A stretch of DNA of 37,569 nt from an uncultured Clostridia bacterium (GCA_934157205.1 CAKPHJ010000012.1:1-37569), one strand, 5' to 3'; positions 1-7,676 are shown, counted from the first letter of the stretch. A program made the numbers and translations. Notes: generated from the letters alone by a model not told the origin.

Positions 1-93
1 GAAATCTCTGAAGTCATGAAATAAAAGAAATTTATGATTTTAATGAAAAGTTTTCCTACTAAAAATTTATGCTATCATAAGAGCCAATTTTAC

Positions 94-122
94 TTGACAA
101 ATAATACATTTTATGATAATAT
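94..122 (+). promoter_or_regulatory. sigma-A promoter for a short transcript
   Basis: TTGACA (94-99), a 17-nt spacer and TAATAT (117-122) form a near-consensus vegetative promoter. Transcription would start near 129, and a hairpin-plus-T-tract terminator lies only about 70 nt downstream. Confidence 0.6.
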
Positions 123-128
123 CTAATC

Positions 129-200
129 ATAGTTAAATCTATTGAATGTTGCATACGCAATATTTCAAATTAAGAGTAGTTCCAGCTACTCTTTTTTTAT
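129..200 (+). ncRNA. candidate small RNA or short leader, about 70 nt
   Basis: A strong promoter (94-122) is followed within about 70 nt by an intrinsic terminator (172-199) with no ORF between them. The interval holds a first stem-loop (about 142-168, TTGAATGTTGC against GCAATATTTCAA with one bulge) and then the terminator stem. I do not recognise it as a known RNA family. It could instead be an attenuator leader. The call rests on promoter, hairpin and terminator geometry only. Confidence 0.35.
172..199 (+). terminator. intrinsic terminator
   Basis: AAGAGTAG and CTACTCTT form an 8-bp stem with a 6-nt loop, followed by a run of T. It ends the short transcript started near 129. Confidence 0.65.
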
Positions 201-367
201 TTCATTTGAGATTATAACACAGAAAGTCTGTATTGTCTAGTGTTTTCTTATATCAACCACACCAAACTATTGAAATATCTATTTAACCTAGGACTACGGA
301 GGTGCTTATATGCGACTTTTTTAGCTCATAGACACTCCACTGGTAATATTGGGGGGCTATATCAAAC

Positions 368-396
368 TTGCTATTTTACATAATTTGTGGTATAAT
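368..396 (+). promoter_or_regulatory. promoter of the orphan gene at 444
   Basis: TTGCTA (368-373), a 17-nt spacer and TATAAT (391-396). The gene's GGAGG ribosome binding site lies at 431-435. The preceding 200-367 stretch has no gene I can support. It does hold a GGAGGTG followed by a four-codon mini-ORF (ATG at 310, stop at 322-324), which could be a leader peptide. Confidence 0.6.
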
Positions 397-443
397 TATA
401 TTAGTTTTACTAGCAAATGCTTATAAATTAGGAGGATATAGTT

Positions 444-758
444 ATGACAGCACTGCAGCAGAGAACAATGGAACTCGTCAATCATCTTATGGAAGAAGGA
501 CACGATTTTAACATTTTTAAAAAGAAGGACAGAGTTGGCATTACAGTTAACACTGGAAGCATTTATGTACATCTTTTCACTTCTGAAACCAAATGTGGCT
601 ACGGCGGTTCTTATGTATGGTATGTATTTTCATCATCCGCTCCGTATGAATGGGGAGAAGAAATTTCTACTCCTACACATAATCGGAGAGAATCTATGAA
701 GAACTTTACTTATAAACTTTGGAATCACGATATGGCTTTACAGGAAATCGGTTTATAA
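444..758 (+). CDS. orphan hypothetical protein, 104 aa
   Basis: I do not recognise this protein. It is 104 residues, soluble and aromatic-rich in the middle (GGSYVWYVFSSSAPYEW), with no signal peptide or membrane segment. It has its own good promoter, an AGGAGG site 7 nt before the ATG, and its own terminator, so it is a single-gene unit. Its codon use (CTG, CTC, GGC, CGG) is visibly richer in G+C than the rest of the window, and it sits beside a broken cotJC, which suggests acquired DNA. It contains an in-frame CGG A at 684-687. If the host shifts there, as proposed for other genes here, the protein would end early at 699 with about 85 residues. Confidence 0.6.
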   Translation: MTALQQRTMELVNHLMEEGHDFNIFKKKDRVGITVNTGSIYVHLFTSETKCGYGGSYVWYVFSSSAPYEWGEEISTPTHNRRESMKNFTYKLWNHDMALQEIGL

Positions 759-1034
759 TGTAAAACAGCAGATTGAAACAGACACTCTCGAAAGGGTGCC
801 TGTTTCATTATATTTGATTGATAACCTTTTTGGAACATATTCTTCTGTTCCAATATCATTTAAAATTGCCTTTGCTTTTTGATCTGGCATTCCAAATCTT
901 TGAGACAAATATCTAAGAGAAGCAGCAAGTTCTCCATCTGGCCCACCATACTGAGATATTATAACTTTAGCTAATCTTGAGTCTGGGCATTTTATATTAA
1001 TTGGATATTGAAGTGTTTTATTATAAGTCCACAT
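753..1034 (-). pseudogene. cotJC: cotJC spore coat protein, truncated after about 64 residues
   Basis: The N-terminus (MWTYNKTLQYP, YGGPDGELAASLRYLSQRF, DIGTEE) is the start of CotJC, a manganese-catalase-like inner spore coat protein normally of about 190 residues. The match stops at DIGTEE (near position 840). The next conserved block (AHLEM with metal ligands) and everything beyond it are missing and replaced by about 30 unrelated residues that read through a hairpin on the opposite strand. The start at 1034 follows AAGGGGG and overlaps the cotJB stop by one base. A longer reading from 1061 lies inside cotJB and is unlikely. The product cannot bind the di-manganese centre. The cause is an insertion, a deletion or an assembly join near 840. 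Confidence 0.8.
775..806 (+). terminator. terminator of the orphan gene
   Basis: GAAACAGACAC and GTGCCTGTTTC pair around CTCGAAAG, directly after the gene ending at 758. The T-tract is weak (ATTATATTT). It lies inside the aberrant 3' extension of the broken cotJC on the other strand. Confidence 0.55.
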
Positions 1035-1357
1035 TAAAAATTCCCCCTTTCCCATGGCCATGGTTCTTCAAGCCATCTCCATTTATTACATGGATAATTA
1101 ATAGTAAGAGGACCATATACTTTTTGATATTTATCTTTTAGTTCTTTTGCTCTTTTGCAATATTTTCTGTGTAAACAAAGTGCCTTTTCGTCCTCTGGAT
1201 GTGTATCTAAATATAATGCAAGTTCTGTTATAGCAAATTCACAACATCTTATTTCTTGCATCATTTCTCTTCTTACATCACAATCTACAGTATTTTCATT
1301 TTGGTTGTTAGTATTATTACTTGAGCAATCACAATTTCTATTTTCTTCTAGCATCAT
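1034..1357 (-). CDS. cotJB: CotJB spore coat protein
   Basis: This 107-residue protein matches the CotJB family: a helical core with ALYLDTHPEDEKAL, a YGPLTINYP segment, and the C-terminal WPWERG signature. CotJB is part of the CotJA-CotJB-CotJC complex of the inner spore coat, made in the mother cell during sporulation. The first 28 residues are an Asn/Cys-rich low-complexity extension beyond the usual family core of about 85 residues. Its ATG overlaps the cotJA stop by four bases (ATGA), so the two are translationally coupled, and cotJC follows with a one-base overlap. A spore-coat operon is direct evidence that the host forms endospores. Confidence 0.88.
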   Translation of the reverse strand: MMLEENRNCDCSSNNTNNQNENTVDCDVRREMMQEIRCCEFAITELALYLDTHPEDEKALCLHRKYCKRAKELKDKYQKVYGPLTINYPCNKWRWLEEPWPWERGNF

Positions 1358-1710
1358 TTGTTACACCCCTCTCCTATTTTGTTCATTCTTCTAATAAAAT
1401 CTTGTTCCTCCATACTTTGACAAGGTACATACGGACTTACAAGTTCTGGAAATATTGTTCCCATTTTTAATCCAACACATGGTTTAAATGTTTTATCCAT
1501 ATATTGTATAGGAACATAGCTTTGAGCTAACATTGGATTTTCAGGAAATACATTGTATTCTTCTTCAAATCCACAATCACAATCATTATACATATCATTA
1601 TATGAAACAACATCATCACATTGATTTTCCATTATTTCATTTTGTTCTTCACAAGAATCGTTTGAATAATTGTTATTCATACAATGACATTTTCTATAAC
1701 TTCTAAACAT
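1354..1710 (-). CDS. cotJA: CotJA spore coat associated protein
   Basis: The C-terminal half carries the CotJA pattern (LAQSYVPIQ, GLKMGTIFPEL, YVPCQSMEEQDF), first gene of the cotJABC coat operon. The N-terminal 55 residues are Asn/Asp/Cys/Glu-rich and not part of the usual domain, so at 118 residues it is longer than typical CotJA (about 75-85). An AGGGGG ribosome binding site precedes the ATG. In well-studied spore formers this operon is read by mother-cell RNA polymerase (sigma-E); I did not find a confident sigma-E promoter. Confidence 0.82.
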   Translation of the reverse strand: MFRSYRKCHCMNNNYSNDSCEEQNEIMENQCDDVVSYNDMYNDCDCGFEEEYNVFPENPMLAQSYVPIQYMDKTFKPCVGLKMGTIFPELVSPYVPCQSMEEQDFIRRMNKIGEGCNK

Positions 1711-1760
1711 TATTTTTCCCCCTTTTAATTACATTATATGAGGTTTTTCTTCATAAGTGC

Positions 1761-1795
1761 AAAAAAAAGATGAAAATATTTTAATTTTCATCTTT
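1761..1795 (-). terminator. terminator after the DUF308 gene
   Basis: AAAGATGAAAA and TTTTCATCTTT form an 11-bp stem. On the minus strand it is followed by eight T residues. It separates the DUF308 gene (stop at 1851) from the cotJ operon. Confidence 0.7.
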
Positions 1796-1850
1796 AAAAA
1801 CTTGAACTTTAAAAAACTATAATAAGTGCCAATGTTATTAATGCCCGCTT

Positions 1851-2384
1851 TTATTCTAAATAATTGTCTATTTTTTTTATAAAAATTACATTTTCAATTA
1901 TATCTAATATTCCATAAATTACAATTATTGTTCCAATAATTTGTAATACAGCTCCTGTGTTTATTAGAATATATATTCCTCCAATTATCATAATAATTGA
2001 AAATAATAATGTAGTTAACCACAATTTTGATTTATACTCCTTCCAAACTATGCAAGTTTGAAAATTCATTAGCCCACTATATATAATCCAAATTGCAATT
2101 ATTAACCTAAATAATGTGGTTATAATATCTGAACAAAACATTACTATAATTCCTGTTATTATCATAACAATTGAAACAGATAGCATATAATTGTCTTGTT
2201 TATTTGTAGAATAATAGTCTATTAGTTTTAATATTCCTGTTGCAATACATATAATTCCTAATAATATTGCAATAACTGATATTATTGATTCAGGACTTGC
2301 TATCATCATAAATCCAAATAGTACAAATATTAGTGAAATAATGATGTCTGTCCAACCTGATTTTTTTAAAAATTTTTCGAACAT
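1851..2384 (-). CDS. DUF308/HdeD-like six-helix membrane protein
   Basis: This is a 177-residue integral membrane protein with about six hydrophobic segments in three helical hairpins, as in the DUF308 (HdeD-type) family. The second segment has the typical FGFMMIASPESIISVIAILL pattern. HdeD is an acid-resistance membrane protein in enteric bacteria; in Firmicutes the role of the family is unknown, so no function is assigned. The ATG is preceded by AAGGAAGGTGAG. It is probably monocistronic, with a terminator 55-90 nt past its stop. Confidence 0.75.
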   Translation of the reverse strand: MFEKFLKKSGWTDIIISLIFVLFGFMMIASPESIISVIAILLGIICIATGILKLIDYYSTNKQDNYMLSVSIVMIITGIIVMFCSDIITTLFRLIIAIWIIYSGLMNFQTCIVWKEYKSKLWLTTLLFSIIMIIGGIYILINTGAVLQIIGTIIVIYGILDIIENVIFIKKIDNYLE

Positions 2385-2503
2385 CTTCTCACCTTCCTTA
2401 CAATATTTTTATTTGTTATTGTTAGTTTATAATAAATTATAAATCATGTCAAGAAAAATCGAAATACTAAATTAAATTTAATTTTTTGTGCTAAAAAATA
2501 GAG

Positions 2504-2539
2504 AAAAAAGTATTTATATTTTTCATATAAATACTTTTT
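2504..2539 (-). terminator. terminator of rpmF
   Basis: A 15-bp AT-rich stem (AAAAAGTATTTATAT against ATATAAATACTTTTT) with a short loop and a T-run on the minus strand lies 5-40 nt past the rpmF stop. Confidence 0.65.
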
Positions 2540-2543
2540 ATAC

Positions 2544-2735
2544 TTATGCATTTTCAGTTTCTTTTTTAGCTATTACTTCTTTTCCATCATAATATCCACA
2601 GTTTTTGCAAACTCTATGAGGCATTACTGGTTCTTTACAATGTGGGCAAGTTGAAAATGTTGGATTTTCTTTTTTCCATGTTGATCTTTTTGCATGTGTT
2701 CTTGCTTTTGACCATCTTCTTTTTGGTTGTGCCAT
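2544..2735 (-). CDS. rpmF: 50S ribosomal protein bL32
   Basis: At 63 residues this is a complete bL32: the N-terminal MAQPKRRWSKARTHAKRS and a zinc ribbon made of CPHC and CKNC spaced by ten residues. All four cysteines are present, so this is the zinc-binding form. It sits on the outside of the large ribosomal subunit near the peptide exit region. The usual yceD (DUF177) partner upstream is not here; the gene stands alone with its own terminator. A GGGGGG-type site precedes the ATG. Confidence 0.97.
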   Translation of the reverse strand: MAQPKRRWSKARTHAKRSTWKKENPTFSTCPHCKEPVMPHRVCKNCGYYDGKEVIAKKETENA

Positions 2736-2846
2736 TTTTATTCCCCCCTTGCTATTCGATATATGTATATATCTATGTTATTTTCTATTGTTAGACACCT
2801 TAAAATTATACAAGTATTTTTTATTTTTGTCAATAGCTGGTTAAAT

Positions 2847-3380
2847 TTATTCACAATATTTTTTATATAAATTTCTTATGTTTTGTTTTGTTAATGTTTT
2901 TTCTATTCCATTGTCTTTAACTTGTGTAAATACATCTATTAATAGTTTGTCTATTTTTTCGTTTATTTGAATATACTCTCTTTCTTTCATGTAATAATTT
3001 AACTCTAAATCTGGTGTCCAATCTTCCCCACTATATATAAGTCCTGCTGCTAGTTTATCACATATCATTTCAGCAGTGTATTTATATGGCATTACAGGTG
3101 CTTGAATAGGTGCATCTGTATCTATCCAATATTCATAGTGATGTTTATTTCTGCCTTTGTGGTGTAACCAGGCTTCAGAATATCCTTTTTCTTGTTTACA
3201 TATAACTATAGGACTTCTTTTGCCATTATAATATTTTACTCCTTCTAAAAATTCAGTAGGTGAATATTTTGAAAAATCATGCATAAATCCTCTCCATGGT
3301 TCGCCTATTTTACAACATAATCTAAATACTAGAATTTTATGTCTAGTTATTAATTTGAAATGTTTTATAAAATTCCCCAA
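2847..3380 (-). CDS. DUF5662 family protein
   Basis: This 177-residue protein has the pattern of DUF5662 proteins common in gut Clostridia: HKILVFRLCCKIG near the start, FMHDFSKYSPTEF (residues about 33-45), and HHKGRNKHHYEYW (about 72-85). The many conserved His and Asp residues suggest a metal-dependent, possibly HD-like, hydrolase fold, but that is inference and no activity is established. It begins at TTG (3380), supported by GGAGGG eight nt upstream. It is flanked by rpmF and a GNAT gene, which give no functional hint. Confidence 0.7.
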   Translation of the reverse strand: MGNFIKHFKLITRHKILVFRLCCKIGEPWRGFMHDFSKYSPTEFLEGVKYYNGKRSPIVICKQEKGYSEAWLHHKGRNKHHYEYWIDTDAPIQAPVMPYKYTAEMICDKLAAGLIYSGEDWTPDLELNYYMKEREYIQINEKIDKLLIDVFTQVKDNGIEKTLTKQNIRNLYKKYCE

Positions 3381-3465
3381 TTTTATCCCTCCATGTTTAT
3401 TTTACAACATTTTCAAACTAAAATCAACGATTATTTTATACATGATAACCATTTATATGATTTCT

Positions 3466-4014
3466 TTATTTTTCAGCTATTTTCGTGAAAAATATTTTAT
3501 CTTTCTTTTCTCCTGTTTTTAAATCTATTATTCTTTTATGTAATACTGCTTCTTTTTCAAAACCTGCCTTTTCTATTATTGATATATTTCTTTTATCATT
3601 TTCTGAAATATCTTTATAAACATATGTAACTACATTAAATCCATCTCTAATTAATAATGATGTTACTTTTTTTATTGCTTCTGCATATAAATCTTCTTTT
3701 CCAGCATCTGCCCATTTTTTTCCTACTATAAAATTTATTTTGCATGTTTTATTTTTTAATGATATTTCTGATATACGTATAAATCCAGCTAATTGGTTTA
3801 CATCTTTAAATATAATTGCCATTGTATATTGGTCAGCATTACTATCTCCTAATCCCTTTTCTATTATTTCTTCTGTTTCTTCTACATTTGAATGTACAGC
3901 AAAATCTGATATATCTGCAAGACTGGAAACTCCTGCCCAATTTTCAAAAGCTTCTTTTGCATCTTTTTTCATAAATTTTCTTAAAATAATATTTTCGGTT
4001 TCAATTTCTTTCAT
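3466..4014 (-). CDS. GNAT-family N-acetyltransferase, RimJ/RimL-like
   Basis: The N-terminal pattern (IETENIILRKFMKKDAKEAF), the mid-protein GFIRISEISLKNKTCKI strand and the C-terminal NVVTYVYKDISENDKRNISI followed by IIEKAGFEKEAV define a RimJ/RimL-type GNAT domain that moves an acetyl group from acetyl-CoA to an amine. The substrate cannot be read from sequence. I prefer the ATG at 4014 because AGAGAGG lies about 10 nt upstream; the ATG at 4023 lies too close to that site. Length is about 182 residues, normal for the family. Confidence 0.75.
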   Translation of the reverse strand: MKEIETENIILRKFMKKDAKEAFENWAGVSSLADISDFAVHSNVEETEEIIEKGLGDSNADQYTMAIIFKDVNQLAGFIRISEISLKNKTCKINFIVGKKWADAGKEDLYAEAIKKVTSLLIRDGFNVVTYVYKDISENDKRNISIIEKAGFEKEAVLHKRIIDLKTGEKKDKIFFTKIAEK

Positions 4015-4117
4015 TTTTAACATTCCTCTCTTTTTATATTTATAATACTTTTATACTATAGCATATTTTTCAATTTTTTTCCATTTTTATTTTAGTTTTT
4101 ATAAAATTTTTCTTTAA

Positions 4118-4151
4118 TTTGAGTTTTCGACTAAAAGGAAAAAATCTCAAA
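4118..4151. repeat. 34-nt palindromic repeat, copy A
   Basis: TTTGAG and CTCAAA bracket a 34-nt unit that recurs in inverted orientation at 11959-11992 with about 31 of 34 bases identical. Both copies lie 50-130 nt past the stop codon of a glycolytic gene (gapA here, fba there). Confidence 0.6.
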
Positions 4152-4205
4152 TGGCAAACAATTGTAGCTTTTATATACTATGAAAATAGAACTTTTCTAG
4201 TATAT

Positions 4206-4241
4206 AAAAAAAGGTAGAAATTGCATTTTCTACCTTTTTTT
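4206..4241. terminator. bidirectional terminator of gapA
   Basis: AAGGTAGAAA and TTTTCTACCTT form a stem flanked by an A-run and a T-run, so it can work in both directions. It lies a few bases past the gapA stop. Confidence 0.75.
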
Positions 4242-4245
4242 ATTT

Positions 4246-5247
4246 CTATTTACTAGCTATATAACAAGCTAAGTCAACCAATTTATTTGAATAACCCCAT
4301 TCATTATCATACCAAGCTACTAATTTAACAAATGTGTCTGTTAACATTATACCTGCAGATGCATCAAATATTGATGTATGTGGATCTGATAAGAAATCTG
4401 ATGAAACAACTGGTTCATCTGTATATTCTACAATTCCTTTTAAATCTGTTTCAGCAGCTTTTTTCATTGCTTTACAAATTTCTTCATATGTTGTTGGTTT
4501 TTCTAAGTTACATGTTAAATCTACAACAGAAACATCAACTGTTGGTACTCTGAATGACATACCTGTTAGTTTTCCGTTTAATGATGGTATTACTTTTCCT
4601 ACTGCTTTTGCAGCTCCTGTTGATGATGGAATAATGTTAGCAGATGCTGCTCTTCCACCTCTCCAATCTTTTTTAGAAGCTCCATCAACAGTTTTTTGTG
4701 TTGCTGTTGTACTATGAACTGTTGTCATTAAACCATCTTTAATTCCAAAGTTATCGTTTATAACTTTAGCAAGAGGTGCTAAACAGTTTGTTGTACAAGA
4801 TGCATTTGATATTATGTTCATACTTGGATCATATTCTGTATTGTTAACACCCATAACAAACATTGGTGCATCTTTAGATGGTGCACTTATTATAACTTTT
4901 TTAGCTCCTGCATCTATATGTGCTTGTGCTTTTTCTAATGTTGTAAATACACCTGAACATTCTAATACATATTCAACTCCTAATTCTCCCCATGGAATAT
5001 TATGTGGATCCATTTCATTAAATACTTTTATATCTTTTCCATTTACAGTTAATATGTTGTCTTTTCCTTCTACAGTTCCTTTAAATCTACCATGAACTGT
5101 ATCATATTTAGTCATATATGCCATATAGTCTGCTGATATAAATGGATCATTAATTGCTATTACTTCTACTCCTTCCTTTGCTAATGCTGCTTGAAATGAA
5201 AGATTACCAATTCTTCCAAATCCGTTAATTCCTATTTTGATTGACAT
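4246..5247 (-). CDS. gapA: glyceraldehyde-3-phosphate dehydrogenase, type I
   Basis: A complete 333-residue GAPDH, the usual family length. It converts glyceraldehyde 3-phosphate, NAD and phosphate to 1,3-bisphosphoglycerate in glycolysis. The Rossmann motif INGFGRIGNLSFQ is at the N-terminus, SNASCTTNCLAPLAK with the catalytic cysteine is near residue 151, the SSTGAAKAVGKVIP block follows, and WYDNEWGYSNKLVDL is near the C-terminus. The ATG has GAGGAGG upstream. The gene has its own promoter and terminator, so it is monocistronic and not part of a gap-pgk-tpi operon in this window. The only CGGA strings in it are out of frame (AAC GGA). Confidence 0.97.
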   Translation of the reverse strand: MSIKIGINGFGRIGNLSFQAALAKEGVEVIAINDPFISADYMAYMTKYDTVHGRFKGTVEGKDNILTVNGKDIKVFNEMDPHNIPWGELGVEYVLECSGVFTTLEKAQAHIDAGAKKVIISAPSKDAPMFVMGVNNTEYDPSMNIISNASCTTNCLAPLAKVINDNFGIKDGLMTTVHSTTATQKTVDGASKKDWRGGRAASANIIPSSTGAAKAVGKVIPSLNGKLTGMSFRVPTVDVSVVDLTCNLEKPTTYEEICKAMKKAAETDLKGIVEYTDEPVVSSDFLSDPHTSIFDASAGIMLTDTFVKLVAWYDNEWGYSNKLVDLACYIASK

Positions 5248-5309
5248 ATTAATTCCTCCTCTTTTGATGTTTTTACATCTTTTTTACCTATTATTTCCTA
5301 GGCAAATAT

Positions 5310-5338
5310 ATTCTATACCAAAAAGTAATACATTTCAA
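5310..5338 (-). promoter_or_regulatory. gapA promoter
   Basis: On the minus strand TTGAAA (5338-5333), a 17-nt spacer and TAGAAT (5315-5310), about 65 nt before the gapA start. Confidence 0.5.
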
Positions 5339-5391
5339 GTATATTTTACATTTTTATTAATCACTAATTATATGATAAGTGTTTAGCAAAA

Positions 5392-5603
5392 ATTAATACA
5401 AAAAAACATTGAACATATAATTTTTAAATTCAATGACGAATGTGAATAAAAAAATTTTAGAAATTCTTACGAAATTTTCTGGAAAGAGTTCGCGTATAGC
5501 GGAAGGGTGCCAGAAAATAAGTTAGAATTTCTTAAATTTTGTAATAAGCCGAGGAATTGATATTTAAAAATTATATGTTCAATGTTTTTAGTATTTAAAT
5601 TAA
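5392..5603 (+). repeat. dispersed structured repeat, copy 1
   Basis: The 128-nt core (5433-5560) runs from ATGACGAATGTGAAT to GCCGAGGAATTGA. Its inside folds as AGAAATTCT/AGAATTTCT, then ATTTTCTGG/CCAGAAAAT, then a small CGC/GCG hairpin beside GGAAGGGTG. Arms of about 30 nt on either side (AACATTGAACATATAA and its complement TTATATGTTCAATGTT) close the structure. The outer arms are shorter here than in copies 2 and 3, because the right side soon enters the gene ending at 5612. This repeat is the main content of the 5248-5611 gap. Confidence 0.85.
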
Positions 5604-5611
5604 TAAAAATC

Positions 5612-6181
5612 TTAAATAACTTTTATATATTTAATTACAGAAAAAATTTCATCAATTATAAAAGTAAAAAACAAAATTAATATTATAAATTTTCTTGCAT
5701 ATATTGAAAGATGTATTGAAATTTTAGTTACTCTGTTTTTAACCCAAGGATGAATTTTATTAATAAAAATTACACCTATTATTCCCCAAATTATTGCAAA
5801 AACTAAGCATATACGTCCCTGTATATTTAAAAAGAATCCTGTATAATCCCACCATCTTTTATGAAAAATAATTTCTAGGATAAATGAAGCAATATATTCA
5901 AAAATTGAAAATGATACCATAGAAACTAAAAATTTCGCTATATTATTGTCTTTATTTATATTTTTTAAGTTTATCAATAATAAAACCGCACCAAAGCCAT
6001 ATATAGGACATATTGGTCCATATAAAAAACCTCTTTTTACAAAATGGCCAAATACCATATAAGCATATAATGTTTCTAAACACCAGCCTATAAAAGCATA
6101 TATTAAAAAAAATATTGTTATTTCTTCTTTTGTGGATAATTTTTCATATTTTATAAGTCCTTCTTTTTCAGTTTTTTTCAT
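5612..6181 (-). CDS. CmpB-like membrane protein (putative ABC transporter permease family)
   Basis: This 189-residue integral membrane protein has about five hydrophobic helices. The conserved N-terminal half (FFLIYAFIGWCLETLYAY, then KRGFLYGPICPIYGFGAV) is the signature of the family named putative ABC transporter permease, CmpB type. It is widespread in Clostridia, but transport activity has not been shown to my knowledge. The start at 6181 is preceded by GAAAGGAAGGAG. The gene follows the methyltransferase gene by about 40 nt, so the two may be co-transcribed. Its 3' end abuts repeat copy 1. Confidence 0.8.
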   Translation of the reverse strand: MKKTEKEGLIKYEKLSTKEEITIFFLIYAFIGWCLETLYAYMVFGHFVKRGFLYGPICPIYGFGAVLLLINLKNINKDNNIAKFLVSMVSFSIFEYIASFILEIIFHKRWWDYTGFFLNIQGRICLVFAIIWGIIGVIFINKIHPWVKNRVTKISIHLSIYARKFIILILFFTFIIDEIFSVIKYIKVI

Positions 6182-6219
6182 GAAAAACTCCTTCCTTTCT
6201 TGCTTTGCTTAAATTTAAT

Positions 6220-7128
6220 TTATTTTTTCTTAAGTTTGGCTATAAAAAAACCTTCATAATATTTTGTTGGTTTAATGCATAATGTTCCAGGTATTTTTGT
6301 AGGTAATAATTCTATTTCTTCTATTCCTTCAAATGTAATTGGAATTATTTCTACTTTATTGGTTTTTAATATTTTTTTAATAATATCTTCATTTTCCTCT
6401 TGTAATATTGAACATGTAGAATAAACCATTTGTTCACCGCTCTTTAATATTTTTACTGCTTTTGAAAGCAAACTATATTGTGCAGAAACACATTTTTTTA
6501 TTAAATTTTCATTAAACGATTTTAATGTTTTTTTATCGTTAATATTTATTGTTCCACTTCCACTGCATGGTGCATCTAAAAGAATTTTATCAAATGAAAA
6601 GAAATCATTTAATTTTCTACTATCTACTTTCATAATATAAACAGATTTTGCGCCTTGTTTTTCTATATTATATTTTAATTTTTTTATTCTAATACTATTC
6701 ATTTCACATGCTGTAATATTTGCATTATTATTTGTAATATTAGCTAATTGTGTAGTTTTTCCTCCTGGAGCTGCAGCCATGTCTAAAATATCTTCCTTTT
6801 CTTTAGGGGTTAATATTATTGCTGGAAGCATTGATGATAAACTTTGAAAATAAATTTCTCCATTTTCATATATGCTCATATTTTCTATTTTTTCTTTTAA
6901 TTGTTCTTTTAAGATTATTGCATTTTCGCTCCATTTTGTTTTTTCATATTTGATATTTTCTTTTTTTAATATATTTTCAATATTTTTTACATCTGTTTTT
7001 GATGTATTAACTCTAAATGTTGAGACTCTTATTTGTGAATATCCATTTAAAATGTCATTACATAATTTTTCTCCATATTGATTATTTAACATTTTTATTA
7101 AAAATTCTGGTATATTTGTTTCTTCCAT
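6220..7128 (-). CDS. RsmF/NSUN-type rRNA m5C methyltransferase
   Basis: The 302-residue protein carries the SAM motif DMAAAPGGKTTQLA (about residues 117-130), motif IV DAPCSGSG and motif VI VYSTCSILQEENE. Both catalytic cysteines of RNA 5-methylcytosine methyltransferases (PCSG and STCS) are present. An N-terminal RNA-binding section (RVSTFRVNTSK) precedes them. At about 300 residues it lacks the C-terminal PUA-like region of E. coli RsmF, a short form frequent in Firmicutes. The precise rRNA or tRNA target cannot be read from sequence. AAAGGC precedes the ATG. Confidence 0.85.
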   Translation of the reverse strand: MEETNIPEFLIKMLNNQYGEKLCNDILNGYSQIRVSTFRVNTSKTDVKNIENILKKENIKYEKTKWSENAIILKEQLKEKIENMSIYENGEIYFQSLSSMLPAIILTPKEKEDILDMAAAPGGKTTQLANITNNNANITACEMNSIRIKKLKYNIEKQGAKSVYIMKVDSRKLNDFFSFDKILLDAPCSGSGTININDKKTLKSFNENLIKKCVSAQYSLLSKAVKILKSGEQMVYSTCSILQEENEDIIKKILKTNKVEIIPITFEGIEEIELLPTKIPGTLCIKPTKYYEGFFIAKLKKK

Positions 7129-7262
7129 TTTTTTGCCTTTCAGTATTAGTTATTTTTTACAATTATATAATAAACCATATATAATTGCAACTAATATGTT
7201 TATAATAATATATCTAAAAATTACTATAGTTTTATGTAAATAAAATTAGAAATTAATAACAT

Positions 7263-7291
7263 TTGCACTTTTTTAAAATATTTTATATAAT
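7263..7291 (+). promoter_or_regulatory. promoter of the DUF1064 gene
   Basis: TTGCAC (7263-7268), a 17-nt spacer and TATAAT (7286-7291), 35 nt before the start codon. Confidence 0.6.
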
Positions 7292-7325
7292 ACTTTAGAA
7301 CAAAAAAGAAAGGGAATGATATTTA

Positions 7326-7676
7326 ATGGAACATTGGAGTATTGAAGATTATAAAAATTTTAAAAACAATTCAAACAAAAAAAGTAAATATAGGGCCAAT
7401 AAAGTTTCAATAGATGGACATACTTTTGACAGCCAAAAAGAAGCGGATTATTATTGTGAACTAAAATTACGTTTACAAGGAAATGAAATTAACGGTTTTT
7501 GCTTGCAACCAACTTTTATATTAGCCCCAGGCTTAAAATACAAAGCTGATTTTATTATTTTTAACAAAGACAACTCAACCGAAGTTATTGATGTTAAAGG
7601 ATTTAAAACCAAAGAATATATAGCTAAAAAGAAAGTTTTTGAAGATAAATTCCATTTAAAAATCAAAGAAATATAA
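7326..7676 (+). CDS. DUF1064 protein, PD-(D/E)XK nuclease-like
   Basis: This 116-residue protein matches DUF1064, mostly found in phages and predicted to have a small restriction-endonuclease-like fold. Diagnostic features are DGHTFDSQKEADYYCELK (about residues 31-48), LQPTFIL, and the putative active-site strand YKADFIIFNKDNSTEVIDVKG followed by KEYIAKKKVFE. The E, D and D-x-K positions expected of a PD-(D/E)XK site are present. It stands alone with its own promoter and a strong hairpin terminator, with no other phage genes beside it, so it is a domesticated gene or a phage remnant. GAAAGGGA precedes the ATG. Confidence 0.75.
   Translation: MEHWSIEDYKNFKNNSNKKSKYRANKVSIDGHTFDSQKEADYYCELKLRLQGNEINGFCLQPTFILAPGLKYKADFIIFNKDNSTEVIDVKGFKTKEYIAKKKVFEDKFHLKIKEI

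Noticed and set aside
1..24. End of an upstream gene (frame 1 reads EISEVMK then stop)
   Set aside because: Only seven codons are visible, too few to support a coding call.
4334..5095. Long open frames antisense to gapA
   Set aside because: They are frame shadows of a strongly biased codon set; no ribosome binding sites and no known protein patterns.
5433..5560. CRISPR array or CRISPR-like repeat
   Set aside because: The three copies are about 10 kb apart with long palindromic arms, and no short regularly spaced repeats or cas genes are present anywhere in the window.
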